A stretch of DNA of 64,000 nt, taken from Craterilacuibacter sinensis (GTDB taxonomy: Bacteria > Pseudomonadota > Gammaproteobacteria > Burkholderiales > Chromobacteriaceae). The notes below the pieces were generated by a model, which made no database searches, was not told where the DNA came from, and saw only the letters and a list, made by a program, of their open reading frames with translations. The DNA is taken from positions 124,001 to 188,000 of the forward strand of contig NZ_WSSB01000005.1 of the NCBI RefSeq assembly GCF_009831765.1, given 5' to 3'. Shown here one piece after another: positions 6,958-15,203 of this stretch (within the stretch, counting starts at the first letter, position 1; each line of letters opens with the position of its first letter). Made by a program: the position numbers and the translations under genes.

Positions 6958-7532
6958 CACGCAGCCTCCCTGACGATCTGGAATACCTCTTCGGTATTCG
7001 GGTCGTAGAGCTCGCGCGTTTTCGGTCGCCAGACCGGCGCTTCAAAACCGGTGTTACGCATCATCATCCAGCGCGCTTCCGCCTTGCCGTCCGCCCCAGT
7101 GCGGCGGGCCATCGGTACCACATAGCCGGCTGATTCCAGCTGGCGGATGACCGCCAGTACTGCACCGCGCATGGTGGAGGGGTTGTCGGTGCAGATGCGT
7201 CCCAGCACATCACCGACCGAGAACTTTTGCTGGTTGCGGATCGAGCGCCAGACCTTGGCGCGCAGACTGTGGCGGCGGGTTGGCCGGGGCTTGCAGCCTT
7301 GACTGGCCGTGCGCTGGCGACGGAACTTGCCCAGTCGGGCGGTGTAGTGGCCAGAATCGGTCAGGGCCAGCACGCCCGGCTCGGGGCGATAAACCAGCTT
7401 GGCTGCCAGCAGGCGGCGCACGGCTGCGTGTACCTGGCTTTCGGTCAAGCCGGTGTTGCGGCGGATCAGCGTGGTGTCACCGCTGCCGTCGTTTCCAGAC
7501 AGGGTTTTCAGGATCAGGATGCCGGGTTTCAT
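6957..7532 (-). CDS. Phage early protein with two winged-helix-like domains
   Basis: A 191-residue protein directly after the MuB gene. The N-terminal part (TGLTESQVHAAVRRLLAAKLV) and a central part (TMRGAVLAVIRQLESAGYVV) both read like winged helices with a DNA-recognition helix and a wing. The C-terminus ends in ELYDPNTEEVFQIV. The family occurs in B3/D3112-type and Neisseria Mu-like phages without a known role. The start codon overlaps the muB stop as TAATG. Confidence 0.7.
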   Translation of the reverse strand: MKPGILILKTLSGNDGSGDTTLIRRNTGLTESQVHAAVRRLLAAKLVYRPEPGVLALTDSGHYTARLGKFRRQRTASQGCKPRPTRRHSLRAKVWRSIRNQQKFSVGDVLGRICTDNPSTMRGAVLAVIRQLESAGYVVPMARRTGADGKAEARWMMMRNTGFEAPVWRPKTRELYDPNTEEVFQIVREAA

Positions 7533-8308
7533 TAGAAGCCCCCCTGAATTTGACCTGCACGGGATGCAGCGGGTTTGGTTGCCGTTTTGCTACGGCAGCG
7601 CCAGTCATGCACCAGTGGCCGATTGCCTATCGCGTCCATGCCGATGCTGGCAATCTGGTTGCGCAGGGCAATGCCTTCGACCTGTGCAATCGCGTTCATG
7701 ACTTCACGCATGCGTCCGCCGGTCTGGCGCAGGATCTCGGCGACCAGTGCCGGCTCCACCTTGACTTCACACAGGGTGTCGCAGGTCAGGGAAATATCCT
7801 GCAATGTCGCGGCGCCGAAACTCACTACGCGGGCAATGCGGGATGAAATCTGGGCATGTCGCGATACCTTGGCCTGAATCTGGTCCATGCCGACCAGGAT
7901 GACCATCATTTCCAGACGATCCGAGAAGTCACGGATCTTCTCCAGTACGGCCGCGCTGTGGTGCAGGGTATGGTCAGCCTCGTCGATCACCAGCGGGGTC
8001 GGCTCGCCGCCCGGGTTGACCATGGCGGCCACCAGCCGGTTGAACAGCTTTTCGCCCGGGCCTCGGGTATCTACGCGCAATTCCTTGGCCAGCTCGGTCA
8101 TGAAATAGTGCGGGGTCCAGTCCTGATTGGCGCGCAAGTAGATGGCGCCGGTCTGCTCGGCCCAAGAGCCCACGGTGTGGCTCTTGCCGTAGCCGGCTTC
8201 ACCGGTAACCAGCAACATGCCGGCCTCGGCTGCGCCGCGAGATTCCACCGCCCGAATTGCATTCTGGAAGGCGATGAAGTTTGAAGTCTTTACAAATTGC
8301 TTCTTCAT
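7532..8308 (-). CDS. MuB-like transposition ATPase
   Basis: A 258-residue AAA+ ATPase. Walker A is GEAGYGKS (36-43) and Walker B is PLVIDEAD (105-112). In Mu and Tn7-like systems such proteins polymerise on DNA, pick the target site and stimulate the transposase; they also give target immunity. It is shorter than Mu MuB and lacks an obvious N-terminal helix-turn-helix domain, so it is closer in layout to TniB-like proteins. The ATG at 8308 is the likely start, though its ribosome site is weak. It lies 193 bases downstream of the transposase gene. Confidence 0.9.
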   Translation of the reverse strand: MKKQFVKTSNFIAFQNAIRAVESRGAAEAGMLLVTGEAGYGKSHTVGSWAEQTGAIYLRANQDWTPHYFMTELAKELRVDTRGPGEKLFNRLVAAMVNPGGEPTPLVIDEADHTLHHSAAVLEKIRDFSDRLEMMVILVGMDQIQAKVSRHAQISSRIARVVSFGAATLQDISLTCDTLCEVKVEPALVAEILRQTGGRMREVMNAIAQVEGIALRNQIASIGMDAIGNRPLVHDWRCRSKTATKPAASRAGQIQGGF

Positions 8309-8428
8309 GAGTACATTCTTATTTTTAGTGTGTTCCGGGTCGCCTGGATTGCGTTGGAACACGCTATGCAAGACATGCAGAAGTCCTTGGGAGCCGCGTT
8401 GTCGCGCGATTCCTGCCAGATTTCTACC

Positions 8429-8447
8429 GGGCCGCTTTATGCGGCCC
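8429..8447. other. Perfect hairpin between transposase and muB genes
   Basis: A seven-base-pair stem (8429-8435 with 8441-8447) with a five-base loop lies in the 193-base gap between the transposase stop and the muB start. No T-run follows on either strand, so it is more likely an RNA-processing or attenuation element than a terminator. The gap also carries AGGAGG before a two-codon frame, which I consider chance. Confidence 0.4.
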
Positions 8448-8501
8448 TTCCTATTGCATTGGCCTGCCGGCGTTGTGCTAAGTCATCGTCCGTCCTCCTG
8501 T

Positions 8502-10793
8502 TTAAGCCGTGCGCAAATTGTTTTTTTGCAACACAGCCAAAGCCTGATCTTCCAGTTCCTTGTTCCATGCCTGACCAAAGAATTTGTAGCGATCGGCAAT
8601 GAATTCGTAATCGCCACCGGCCACATACTCCATCAGCCAGCGTGCATCCAGTTCCGTCCAGTCATCCGCGTGCTCGATCAGGTAGCAATACTGGTCGACA
8701 TCGTTGTCGATCAGCTGATCCAGCGGCAGACACGTCTTGCGTGGCGCGGTCGGTAGCGGGATGGCGACCTGTTCTACCTGCTCCGGCATTTCCGACTCGT
8801 AGGCCAGAATCTCCCGCTCCCCGCTCACCGGCATTTCAAACGGGATTGGCTGCCCGGGTTGGTAACCCAATGCCCGTCCGGCTGCGAGCTCCAGCCCGAC
8901 TTCATCCATCTGCTGCTGCAGTCGTTTCTCTCTAGCCTGGGCGCGGCCTCGTGCTGCCTTCTCGACAAATGTGGTCGGGAAGTAATCGCGGCTGTTGGCT
9001 TCAAACAGCGCTTCGCAGATGATCCGGCCTTCCATGGTCTTTACTATCACCCGCTCTGCATCGTAAGGGTCGAAGGCCACCCGCACCCGCTCACCGGTAA
9101 ACTGCTCCAGATCCCTGGCGAAGTAGCGGTTGCTGAACAGGGAGATTTCCCCGCGCAGCGTGACGCGGACTTCTTCCGGCATGAACAGCAAAATGCCTTC
9201 TTCCCGCGACAGCGTGACCGTTTCAAAGCCCTCTGCCACCGACTTTTGCCAAGCCTCATTCGGCGTCATGTGCCGCGTCTTGCCAGTGGCCTGATCCTTG
9301 ATCTTGCCCAGACTGCTATGCGGCCGGTTGTTGTAGCTTTTGACCTCATCCAGCGCCATCTGCCAAAACGTGCGCCAATCCGGCAGTAGCTTGGTGGTGG
9401 CCTCGCCCCGCGCCATGATCTCCTTGCGCGTCTGCTTAAACACCATCTGCTTGGCCTGGCGATCCATATCCGCCCCCATATAGGTCGGCAGCCGCTTGGC
9501 CAGCCCCTCTACCCACAAGGTCTTTTGTACCCGCTCGATCATGCCGCGTGCCTGTGAGTTGTAGGCAATCGAGTGCGTGGGTGTTGTACCCAGCCGCCCC
9601 AGAAAACCGACGACTTCATCTTTCAGCATCGCATTGCAGTAGCCCGACCCGTTATCAACATAAAGCAGGGAAGGGATGCCGTGAGCCATTACGCTATGAC
9701 GCAGAGCCGAAGCCACCGACATCCAGTTTTCCTTCAGCCCCGCGCTGATGCCGACCACTACTCGGGTGGCCACATCGATCGTCGTGGTGATCTCCGGCCG
9801 GAACGGCTTGCCATGAAACGGATGCTCGACCTCGGCATCGAACGTATGACCGTCCATGCTATACACATCGGTGGGCCACAGTTTCGAGGTGTCGCGGCGT
9901 ATGAATACCTTCATCGCCTTGATCTCGCGTGGCAGCATGCGGCCGGTTTGGCAGTCCACCTTGCCCAGCTTGCCGAGATAACGCCGCACCTGGTGCACGG
10001 TAGGGAGCGTGCCGATCGGGTATTGTGCAAGCCATGCCGCCTTGAATACTTCGTAGGCCGCGCCCACCGATGGCTTGGACGGAATCTGGTACACCGTCAG
10101 AAAAGCTTTGGCCCATGCGGGTATCTGTTTGTCAGGTTGAGGCACTTTGGGTGTCAGTGCAGAGCTGTCGCCTGTCAGTACCTCTTGCCTGGCTGCCGAC
10201 ATGAAACGCCATAGCGAACGGGCGGATGGCAGGTGGTAACCGTCTACCAGCAGACCACCCCGGCCACGCGGGTCACGGGCAGCAGACAGCAGCTTCATCG
10301 AGTGTTCGTCCAGCTGTCCCAGCGCTGCGCGCTCAAGCAAGGTAGCCGCAGCCGCCTGTTTTCCCAGTTGGGTGGTGGCCATGATGCGCTCCACCATCTT
10401 CACTACACCTAGCCGGGCATGGGCGGTGTTCTTCTGGCGGTCGGTAGCCCAAAGCTCGCCCTGATTGACCTGGCGCAGTGCAGGAAGCTGGCTGGCCACC
10501 TGGTAGCCGATGTCGGCCAGTTGTTGCTGACACCATTTCTTGTAGGCGGCTTCCGGCAGGCTGCTGGCCAGGATGCGGTATTGCTCGCCACCGTTGGATT
10601 TGATCATCTTTGTGGTGAGCTTTTTCTCTGCGCAGTTCTTCCTGACGGCCTGAATTGAAATCCCAAGCAAGGCCGCCGCCTCGCTAACCTTCAGCCATTG
10701 GCTGTCTGCAAGCTGGTTTCCACCTTGATCGTTATTTTCTTGACTGACTCCCTCCCGTAGGTTTCCACCTATCTTTGTGTCTGGATTGTTCAT
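8502..10793 (-). CDS. MuA-like DDE transposase
   Basis: A 763-residue phage transposase that cuts the prophage ends and joins them to target DNA. Domains in order: a non-conserved N-terminus, a Mu-type winged-helix DNA-binding domain (about 32-90, LKVSEAAALLGISIQAV), helix-turn-helix end-binding domains (about 120-280), an RNase-H-like catalytic core with Asp314 (SMDGH), Asp380 (YVDNG) and Glu420 (MIERVQ), and a C-terminal beta-barrel plus a Gln/Arg-rich tail region that contacts MuB. The length is a little above Mu MuA (663). The first 30 codons contain two copies of the GGTGGAAACC site, giving repeated GGN peptides. It is transcribed leftward behind the Ner-like gene. Confidence 0.95.
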   Translation of the reverse strand: MNNPDTKIGGNLREGVSQENNDQGGNQLADSQWLKVSEAAALLGISIQAVRKNCAEKKLTTKMIKSNGGEQYRILASSLPEAAYKKWCQQQLADIGYQVASQLPALRQVNQGELWATDRQKNTAHARLGVVKMVERIMATTQLGKQAAAATLLERAALGQLDEHSMKLLSAARDPRGRGGLLVDGYHLPSARSLWRFMSAARQEVLTGDSSALTPKVPQPDKQIPAWAKAFLTVYQIPSKPSVGAAYEVFKAAWLAQYPIGTLPTVHQVRRYLGKLGKVDCQTGRMLPREIKAMKVFIRRDTSKLWPTDVYSMDGHTFDAEVEHPFHGKPFRPEITTTIDVATRVVVGISAGLKENWMSVASALRHSVMAHGIPSLLYVDNGSGYCNAMLKDEVVGFLGRLGTTPTHSIAYNSQARGMIERVQKTLWVEGLAKRLPTYMGADMDRQAKQMVFKQTRKEIMARGEATTKLLPDWRTFWQMALDEVKSYNNRPHSSLGKIKDQATGKTRHMTPNEAWQKSVAEGFETVTLSREEGILLFMPEEVRVTLRGEISLFSNRYFARDLEQFTGERVRVAFDPYDAERVIVKTMEGRIICEALFEANSRDYFPTTFVEKAARGRAQAREKRLQQQMDEVGLELAAGRALGYQPGQPIPFEMPVSGEREILAYESEMPEQVEQVAIPLPTAPRKTCLPLDQLIDNDVDQYCYLIEHADDWTELDARWLMEYVAGGDYEFIADRYKFFGQAWNKELEDQALAVLQKNNLRTA

Positions 10794-10904
10794 CTCGTCC
10801 TCTTTTTCCTGAAAACGCTATTTAATCAATGGCTTATTGGTGGTGGAAACCTCGATTACAGGTTTCCACCTTTGTTTCCACCTTGATCATGCTCGGTGGA
10901 AACC
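10715..10904. repeat. Six-copy GGTTTCCACC site cluster at the ner-transposase junction
   Basis: Copies of GGTTTCCACC lie at 10715-10724, 10760-10769, 10861-10870 and (9 of 10) 10873-10882; reverse copies lie at 10842-10851 and 10895-10904. Copies 10842/10861 form an 11-bp inverted repeat with a seven-base loop, and 10873/10895 a second one. Two copies are inside the transposase N-terminus, three within the last codons of the Ner-like gene and one in the gap. The clustering is direct observation; a role as operator, transposition enhancer or other protein-binding array is inference. Confidence 0.8.
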
Positions 10905-11083
10905 TCATCCATGATTCCGAGGGCGATAGAAATATCTTTCCCTACACCAAATTTTCCCTTGCGACGGCCATAAAGCACATCAAGTACTGCATGGGGTTCA
11001 AACCCGTGTTTGCGCGCCCATTCCGAGATGACGACCCCCTCTACACGAAATTCTTTACGTACTTCTTCCAATGTTTTTGCCAT
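10856..11083 (-). CDS. Ner-like small DNA-binding regulator
   Basis: A 75-residue protein, first gene of the leftward early operon. The segment EEVRKEFRVEGVVISEWARK followed by HGFEPHAVLDVLYGR is a helix-turn-helix of the type found in small Mu-like prophage regulators. In Mu, Ner represses the early and repressor promoters. The C-terminal tail (DQGGNKGGNL) is encoded by the repeated GGTGGAAACC DNA sites and may not be structured. AGGAG precedes the ATG. Confidence 0.75.
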   Translation of the reverse strand: MAKTLEEVRKEFRVEGVVISEWARKHGFEPHAVLDVLYGRRKGKFGVGKDISIALGIMDEVSTEHDQGGNKGGNL

Positions 11084-11123
11084 TTGTGTGCTCCTGTTAA
11101 GATAAGGCCCTAATTTTCCCGTT

Positions 11124-11145
11124 CTTGTACAAGTTTCTGTACATG
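11124..11145. promoter_or_regulatory. Candidate repressor operators between repressor and ner-like gene
   Basis: The divergent gap between the Ner-like and repressor genes has a perfect 10-bp palindrome CTTGTACAAG (11124-11133) and, centred 12 bp further, a second TGTACA core (11138-11143, CTGTACATG). Paired palindromes here fit operators for the S24-type repressor or the Ner-like protein. The pairing is seen in sequence; the binding protein is inferred. Confidence 0.55.
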
Positions 11146-11196
11146 ACGGATGTCAGTATATGGATGTATTTCCATCTAAGCAAGGAGTTTTGCCAA

Positions 11197-11937
11197 GTGA
11201 CTAGTGGAGATATGGCTAAGAGAGTGCGTGCATTGAGAGATGGTCTAGGCCTGACCGCTAAGGATTTTTCAGCGAGGCTTGGTGAAAAAGAATGGAAAAT
11301 CAGGGACATAGAGCGAGGAAAGCAAAAAATTGATGGCAATTATTTAAGTTGCCTACAGGTTAACTTGGGTGTATCTCCAACGTGGGTGGTATCCGGTGTG
11401 GGGTCTATGTTCCTCGCTCGGGAGGGCGATCAGTTGGAAAATAGGCCTGATAAAGTTGAGAGCATATTGCACAAAGATGCTGTATTTGATGTATCCGGCC
11501 ACGAGATAGACCTGGAAGAGTTCGTCTTTGTGCCACGCTACCGTGTCCAGGCAAGCGCGGGGGGCGGTCGACTGTTGTCAGAGGAAGACTATATGCACTC
11601 GATGGCCTTCCGGCGCTACTGGGTGACCAAGTACCTGGGCGCAGACCCCGCTAACCTGGCGATCATCAGTGTGGATGGGGATTCGATGGATCCTGTACTG
11701 AAGGATCGCGATGTAATCATGCTCGATACTTCGCGCCGCGATGCGAACCATGAGGGCATCTATGTGATACGCTTGGATGACATGCTCATGGTGAAGCAGC
11801 TGCAAAGGCTTCCAGGCTGGAAACTTAGGGTTTCTAGCGCTAATCCGGCCTATGCATCCTTCGATGTTGACCTTTCTAACGCTGAAGAGGGTGTTGCGGT
11901 CATCGGTAAGGTGGTCTGGTTTGGTCGTCAGACCTGA
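11197..11937 (+). CDS. S24/LexA-type phage repressor
   Basis: About 246 residues. The N-terminal helix-turn-helix (about 8-60, RVRALRDGLGLTAKDFSARL) is followed by a linker and a C-terminal S24 peptidase domain. Catalytic Ser163 (GDSMDP) and Lys200 (MLMVKQL) are 37 residues apart, as in LexA, and a possible self-cleavage Ala-Gly lies at 121-122 (QASAGGG). This predicts RecA-dependent self-cleavage and prophage induction by DNA damage. The start is uncertain: GTG at 11197 has AAGGAG nine bases upstream; ATG at 11212 is five codons later. It is the only rightward phage gene here and faces the early operon. Confidence 0.9.
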   Translation: MTSGDMAKRVRALRDGLGLTAKDFSARLGEKEWKIRDIERGKQKIDGNYLSCLQVNLGVSPTWVVSGVGSMFLAREGDQLENRPDKVESILHKDAVFDVSGHEIDLEEFVFVPRYRVQASAGGGRLLSEEDYMHSMAFRRYWVTKYLGADPANLAIISVDGDSMDPVLKDRDVIMLDTSRRDANHEGIYVIRLDDMLMVKQLQRLPGWKLRVSSANPAYASFDVDLSNAEEGVAVIGKVVWFGRQT

Positions 11938-12015
11938 TTTCGCAGTTGCTGCCATAAGCTGACAAATAACAAGTGAAAGCATGTCCGTGACACGTTTTTG
12001 CGGTGAAAATTTCGC

Positions 12016-12130
12016 GTATTGGCAGTAATTGCAAAGACTCGGCGCAAACCCGCGCCGCTGCTCGTTTCAGCTCAGATTAACTCGCTTCTGCTCGCTGATT
12101 TCCCTCTGCCAATACTCCCACCTCACCACA
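12016..12130. other. Candidate left end of the Mu-like prophage
   Basis: After the repressor, phage-like DNA ends before the host LysR gene at 12224. A 10-bp inverted pair, GTATTGGCAG (12016-12025) and CTGCCAATAC (12106-12115), resembles oppositely oriented transposase sites at a Mu left end. Reading toward the phage from 12130 the sequence starts TGTGGTGAGG, a TG end as in Mu. The exact border and the duplicated target bases cannot be set without the right end, which is outside the window. The rest of 11938-12223 shows no gene. Confidence 0.35.
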
Positions 12131-12223
12131 CTGCGGCGACGAGTCTAAGACAATGCTTTTGTAATAAAAAATAAAGCGTGCCGAACCGAGCATGCCGTCA
12201 GACCGAAACAGGGGAAGAATTGC

Positions 12224-13135
12224 ATGGAAATTTATCAGTTGCGTACCTTCGTGACCGTGGCCCAGCAGGGACATCTGACGCAGGCTGCCGAGTTGCTGCA
12301 TCTGTCCCAGCCTGCGGTGACAGCGCAAATCAAGGCGCTGGAAGAGGAGGTGGGCATGCCCTTGTTTGAGCGCAGTGCCGGAGGCGTCAATCTGACCGTG
12401 GCAGGCGCCGAGTTGTTGCCACAGGCGCAGTCCATTCTGGCTGGCGCACGCGAACTGATTAATCGGGCCAGGAGTTTGAAAGGGCAATTGGCGGGCAAGG
12501 CCAATATCGGCATTACGCTGACGCCGGACACTTTGCGTGTCGGCCCTTGGGTTGCGCGTCTGGTCGAGCGCTATCCCTTGCTGGATTTGCGCCTGCACCA
12601 TGGCGTGACCGGTGATGTATTGAATCTGGTGCGCAAAAAGGAGCTGGATGCGGGTTTTTATCTGGGTAAAAACCCGTATGTCAACGTGACGACCGTGCCG
12701 CTGGCGCAAGTTGCCTTTCGCATTATCATGCCGCTCGGGTGGGAAACGCGCCTGAACGGCATGAATAGCAAGGCCTTGGGCAAGTTGCCCTGGATCGGCA
12801 TCTCGCAGTTTTCCAGCCTGTCCAAGATTACGGCCGAACTATGGCGCGAGCTGAATATCGCGCCGCGCAAAGTCACGGAGTGTGATCACTTGTCTGCCTT
12901 GCAGGAATTGGTGACATCGGGGGTGGGGCTGGCGCTGGTGCGTGAAGATGATGCGCTGGCTGCCGAGCGCGCCGGTCTGGTCAGCATGGTTCCCGATATC
13001 GTCAAGCTGGCTGAGTTGCAGTTTGTCTATCCGTCCGAGCGCGATGGCGATCCGGTGCTGACGGCCTTGCTGGGTGAATTGTTGCCGGTATGGGGCTTGC
13101 CCGCACCGCTGCTGCATGGGGCAATGGCACAATAA
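12224..13135 (+). CDS. LysR-family transcription regulator
   Basis: A 303-residue LysR regulator. The N-terminal winged helix is clear (LRTFVTVAQQGHLTQAAELL, then HLSQPAVTAQIKALEEEVG), followed by a periplasmic-binding-like effector domain (about 90-295). LysR proteins usually control a divergent neighbour, but here the upstream flank is the prophage border, so the natural target may have been separated by the insertion. A weak GAAG precedes the ATG. The effector is unknown. Confidence 0.9.
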   Translation: MEIYQLRTFVTVAQQGHLTQAAELLHLSQPAVTAQIKALEEEVGMPLFERSAGGVNLTVAGAELLPQAQSILAGARELINRARSLKGQLAGKANIGITLTPDTLRVGPWVARLVERYPLLDLRLHHGVTGDVLNLVRKKELDAGFYLGKNPYVNVTTVPLAQVAFRIIMPLGWETRLNGMNSKALGKLPWIGISQFSSLSKITAELWRELNIAPRKVTECDHLSALQELVTSGVGLALVREDDALAAERAGLVSMVPDIVKLAELQFVYPSERDGDPVLTALLGELLPVWGLPAPLLHGAMAQ

Positions 13136-13187
13136 CCGCGTCAGGCCTTGGGTGTTTGTTGTCTGCTTATCCGCCTAGAATGGCTGC

Positions 13188-14657
13188 ATGACGATACCGA
13201 CACCTTTGCTGCAACCGGCCCGTTTTGCCGCCTTGCCGGCTGTATTTTACCGCGCCACGGCACCGACTTCTTTGCACTCGCCACGCCTGGTGATCGCAAA
13301 TGCAGCGCTGGCGCATGAGCTGGAACTCGATGAGGCGCAACTGGGCGCGCCGGATAATCTGGCTTTGTTTTGTGGCAATGCACTGCCTGCACATGGTCTG
13401 CCGCTCGCTACGCGCTATGGCGGCCACCAGTTCGGAGTCTGGGCCGGGCAGTTGGGCGATGGTCGGGCCTTATTGCTGGGCGACAGGGCATGCCCCAACG
13501 GGCAAAGTGTTGAAGTCCAGCTTAAAGGCGCCGGCGTGACGCCGTTTTCGCGCATGGGCGACGGGCGTGCCGTGTTACGCTCCAGCATCCGCGAATATCT
13601 GGCTTCCGAGGCGATGCAGGCGCTGGGCATCCCGACTACGCGCGCCTTGTTGCTGGCCACTTCGGATGATGCTGTCTACCGGGAGAGGCCGGAAACGGCG
13701 GCGGTGCTGACTAGGGTGGCGCCCAGCTTTATCCGCTTCGGTCATTTCGAGTTGCTCTACCATCAGGGGCAGCATGACGAAATCCGTCAGCTGGCTGATT
13801 TTGTTATCGACCAGTATTTGCCGGCCTGCCGCGAGGCGTCCCAGCCTTATCAGGCGCTGTTTGCCGAAGTCGTTGCCCGCACTGCCAGCCTGATGGCGCA
13901 ATGGCAGGCGGTCGGCTTTTGCCATGGCGTGATGAATTCCGACAATATGTCGATACTGGGGCTGACGCTGGATTACGGCCCGTTCGGTTTTCTTGACGGC
14001 CTGAATCTCGCCCATATCTGCAATCACTCCGATCACAGCGGGCGCTATGCCTATAACCAGCAGCCGCAGATTGCCTTGTGGAATCTGTACTGTCTGGCCT
14101 CGTCATTTCTGCCCTTAGTCACCGAGCCCGAACTGCGTGCCGAGCTTGACCGTTATGATGGCCTGTATCAGGCGGCTTATCTGGCGCGTTTTCGCGCCAA
14201 GCTGGGGCTGGTCACCGAATGCAAGGAAGATGCGGCGCTGATTTCAAGCTTGCTGCACACCTTGCATGCTTACCACACCGATTTCACGCTTTTCTTTCGC
14301 GCCTTGGCGGAGTTTGATACGGCCGCCGGTTCAGATTCTGCATCTGTGCTGGATTTGCTGGTGGATCGCGAGGCAGGGTTGCACTGGCTGGCGCGCTACC
14401 GTACGCGTCTTATGCAGGAAACCCGTACACAGAAGGCGCGCCAGCAGGCGATGCATGCGGTGAATCCGGCTTATGTGCTACGCAATCATCTGGCTGAGCA
14501 GGCCATCAGGCTGGCGTGTGACGAAGGGGACTATGGCGAAATTGCGCGTCTGGCCCGCTGTCTGGCCAACCCTTTTAGCGAGCAGGCCGAGTTTGCGTCT
14601 TATGCCGCCTTGCCGCCGGAGTGGGCGGCGGCGCTTGCCGTGAGCTGTTCCAGCTAA
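13188..14657 (+). CDS. selO: Protein adenylyltransferase SelO (YdiU)
   Basis: A 489-residue pseudokinase-fold enzyme that transfers AMP from ATP to protein Ser/Thr/Tyr residues; the E. coli homologue modifies proteins in oxidative stress. The family signature YGGHQFGVWAGQLGDGRA is near residue 80, and NSDNMSI with DYGPFGF forms the flipped active site. Both cysteines of the redox switch known from E. coli seem present: Cys278 (HICNHSDH) and Cys487, third from the end (SCSS). The gene stands alone between a LysR gene and a short hypothetical gene. The ribosome site is weak. Confidence 0.95.
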   Translation: MTIPTPLLQPARFAALPAVFYRATAPTSLHSPRLVIANAALAHELELDEAQLGAPDNLALFCGNALPAHGLPLATRYGGHQFGVWAGQLGDGRALLLGDRACPNGQSVEVQLKGAGVTPFSRMGDGRAVLRSSIREYLASEAMQALGIPTTRALLLATSDDAVYRERPETAAVLTRVAPSFIRFGHFELLYHQGQHDEIRQLADFVIDQYLPACREASQPYQALFAEVVARTASLMAQWQAVGFCHGVMNSDNMSILGLTLDYGPFGFLDGLNLAHICNHSDHSGRYAYNQQPQIALWNLYCLASSFLPLVTEPELRAELDRYDGLYQAAYLARFRAKLGLVTECKEDAALISSLLHTLHAYHTDFTLFFRALAEFDTAAGSDSASVLDLLVDREAGLHWLARYRTRLMQETRTQKARQQAMHAVNPAYVLRNHLAEQAIRLACDEGDYGEIARLARCLANPFSEQAEFASYAALPPEWAAALAVSCSS

Positions 14658-14687
14658 ACGTGTGCTGACCAGAGTGGAGCTTCACCC

Positions 14688-15182
14688 ATGAAAATCCAGG
14701 CCATTGCTGCCAGCGCCAAGCTGCAGTCGCATGACCCGCCGCATCAGCATCTGCCTTCTTTTAGCCAGGGCAAAAGCAGACAGGCGGATGCTGGCGCCAT
14801 CTTTGATGAGACGCTGGATAGCGAACAGCGCCGCCATGCCGATGGTGAAGGGGAGGGCGAGGGTAGCCAGCGGCGGCAAGCGGCGCGCTCCCGGCTGTTT
14901 TTGCTGGAGCAAAGCGTGGCGCTGCTGGGGGAACGTCTGCTGGGCGCCGCCTTGCCGGTGTTGCTGCACGCCGGTGCCGATCTGCTATGGATGGCGCAGG
15001 AGCTCACGTGCCTGGTTGAAGATCTGGCTGAACCTGCTTTGTCCGAGGCCGATCAGCACGCCTGTCTGGCGGTGCTGGTGCGCCTGAGAAGTGAAAGTGC
15101 GTTTATCGAGGCGCGTAGTGCCCGGACACTGGATGCGGCCTTGCGTGACCAGCTGGATGCGCTGGCGCTGCGGCTAGCCTGA
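14688..15182 (+). CDS. Hypothetical protein (164 aa)
   Basis: The gene starts 30 bases after selO, with GGAG eight bases before the ATG, and could be cotranscribed with it. The product has a polar, disordered first third (with a GEGEGEGS run) and a Leu/Ala-rich helical remainder (SRLFLLEQSVALLGERLLGA). No signal peptide or convincing membrane segment is seen. I do not recognise a family. Other frames are also open here, so the gene call is less sure than its neighbours. Confidence 0.55.
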   Translation: MKIQAIAASAKLQSHDPPHQHLPSFSQGKSRQADAGAIFDETLDSEQRRHADGEGEGEGSQRRQAARSRLFLLEQSVALLGERLLGAALPVLLHAGADLLWMAQELTCLVEDLAEPALSEADQHACLAVLVRLRSESAFIEARSARTLDAALRDQLDALALRLA

Positions 15183-15203
15183 TTGCGCGGGGTGCCTGGG
15201 CGC

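Noticed and set aside
8472-8486. AGGAGG followed by ATG ACT TAG between the transposase and muB genes
   Set aside because: A two-codon frame is too short to be called a gene; kept only as part of the gap description.
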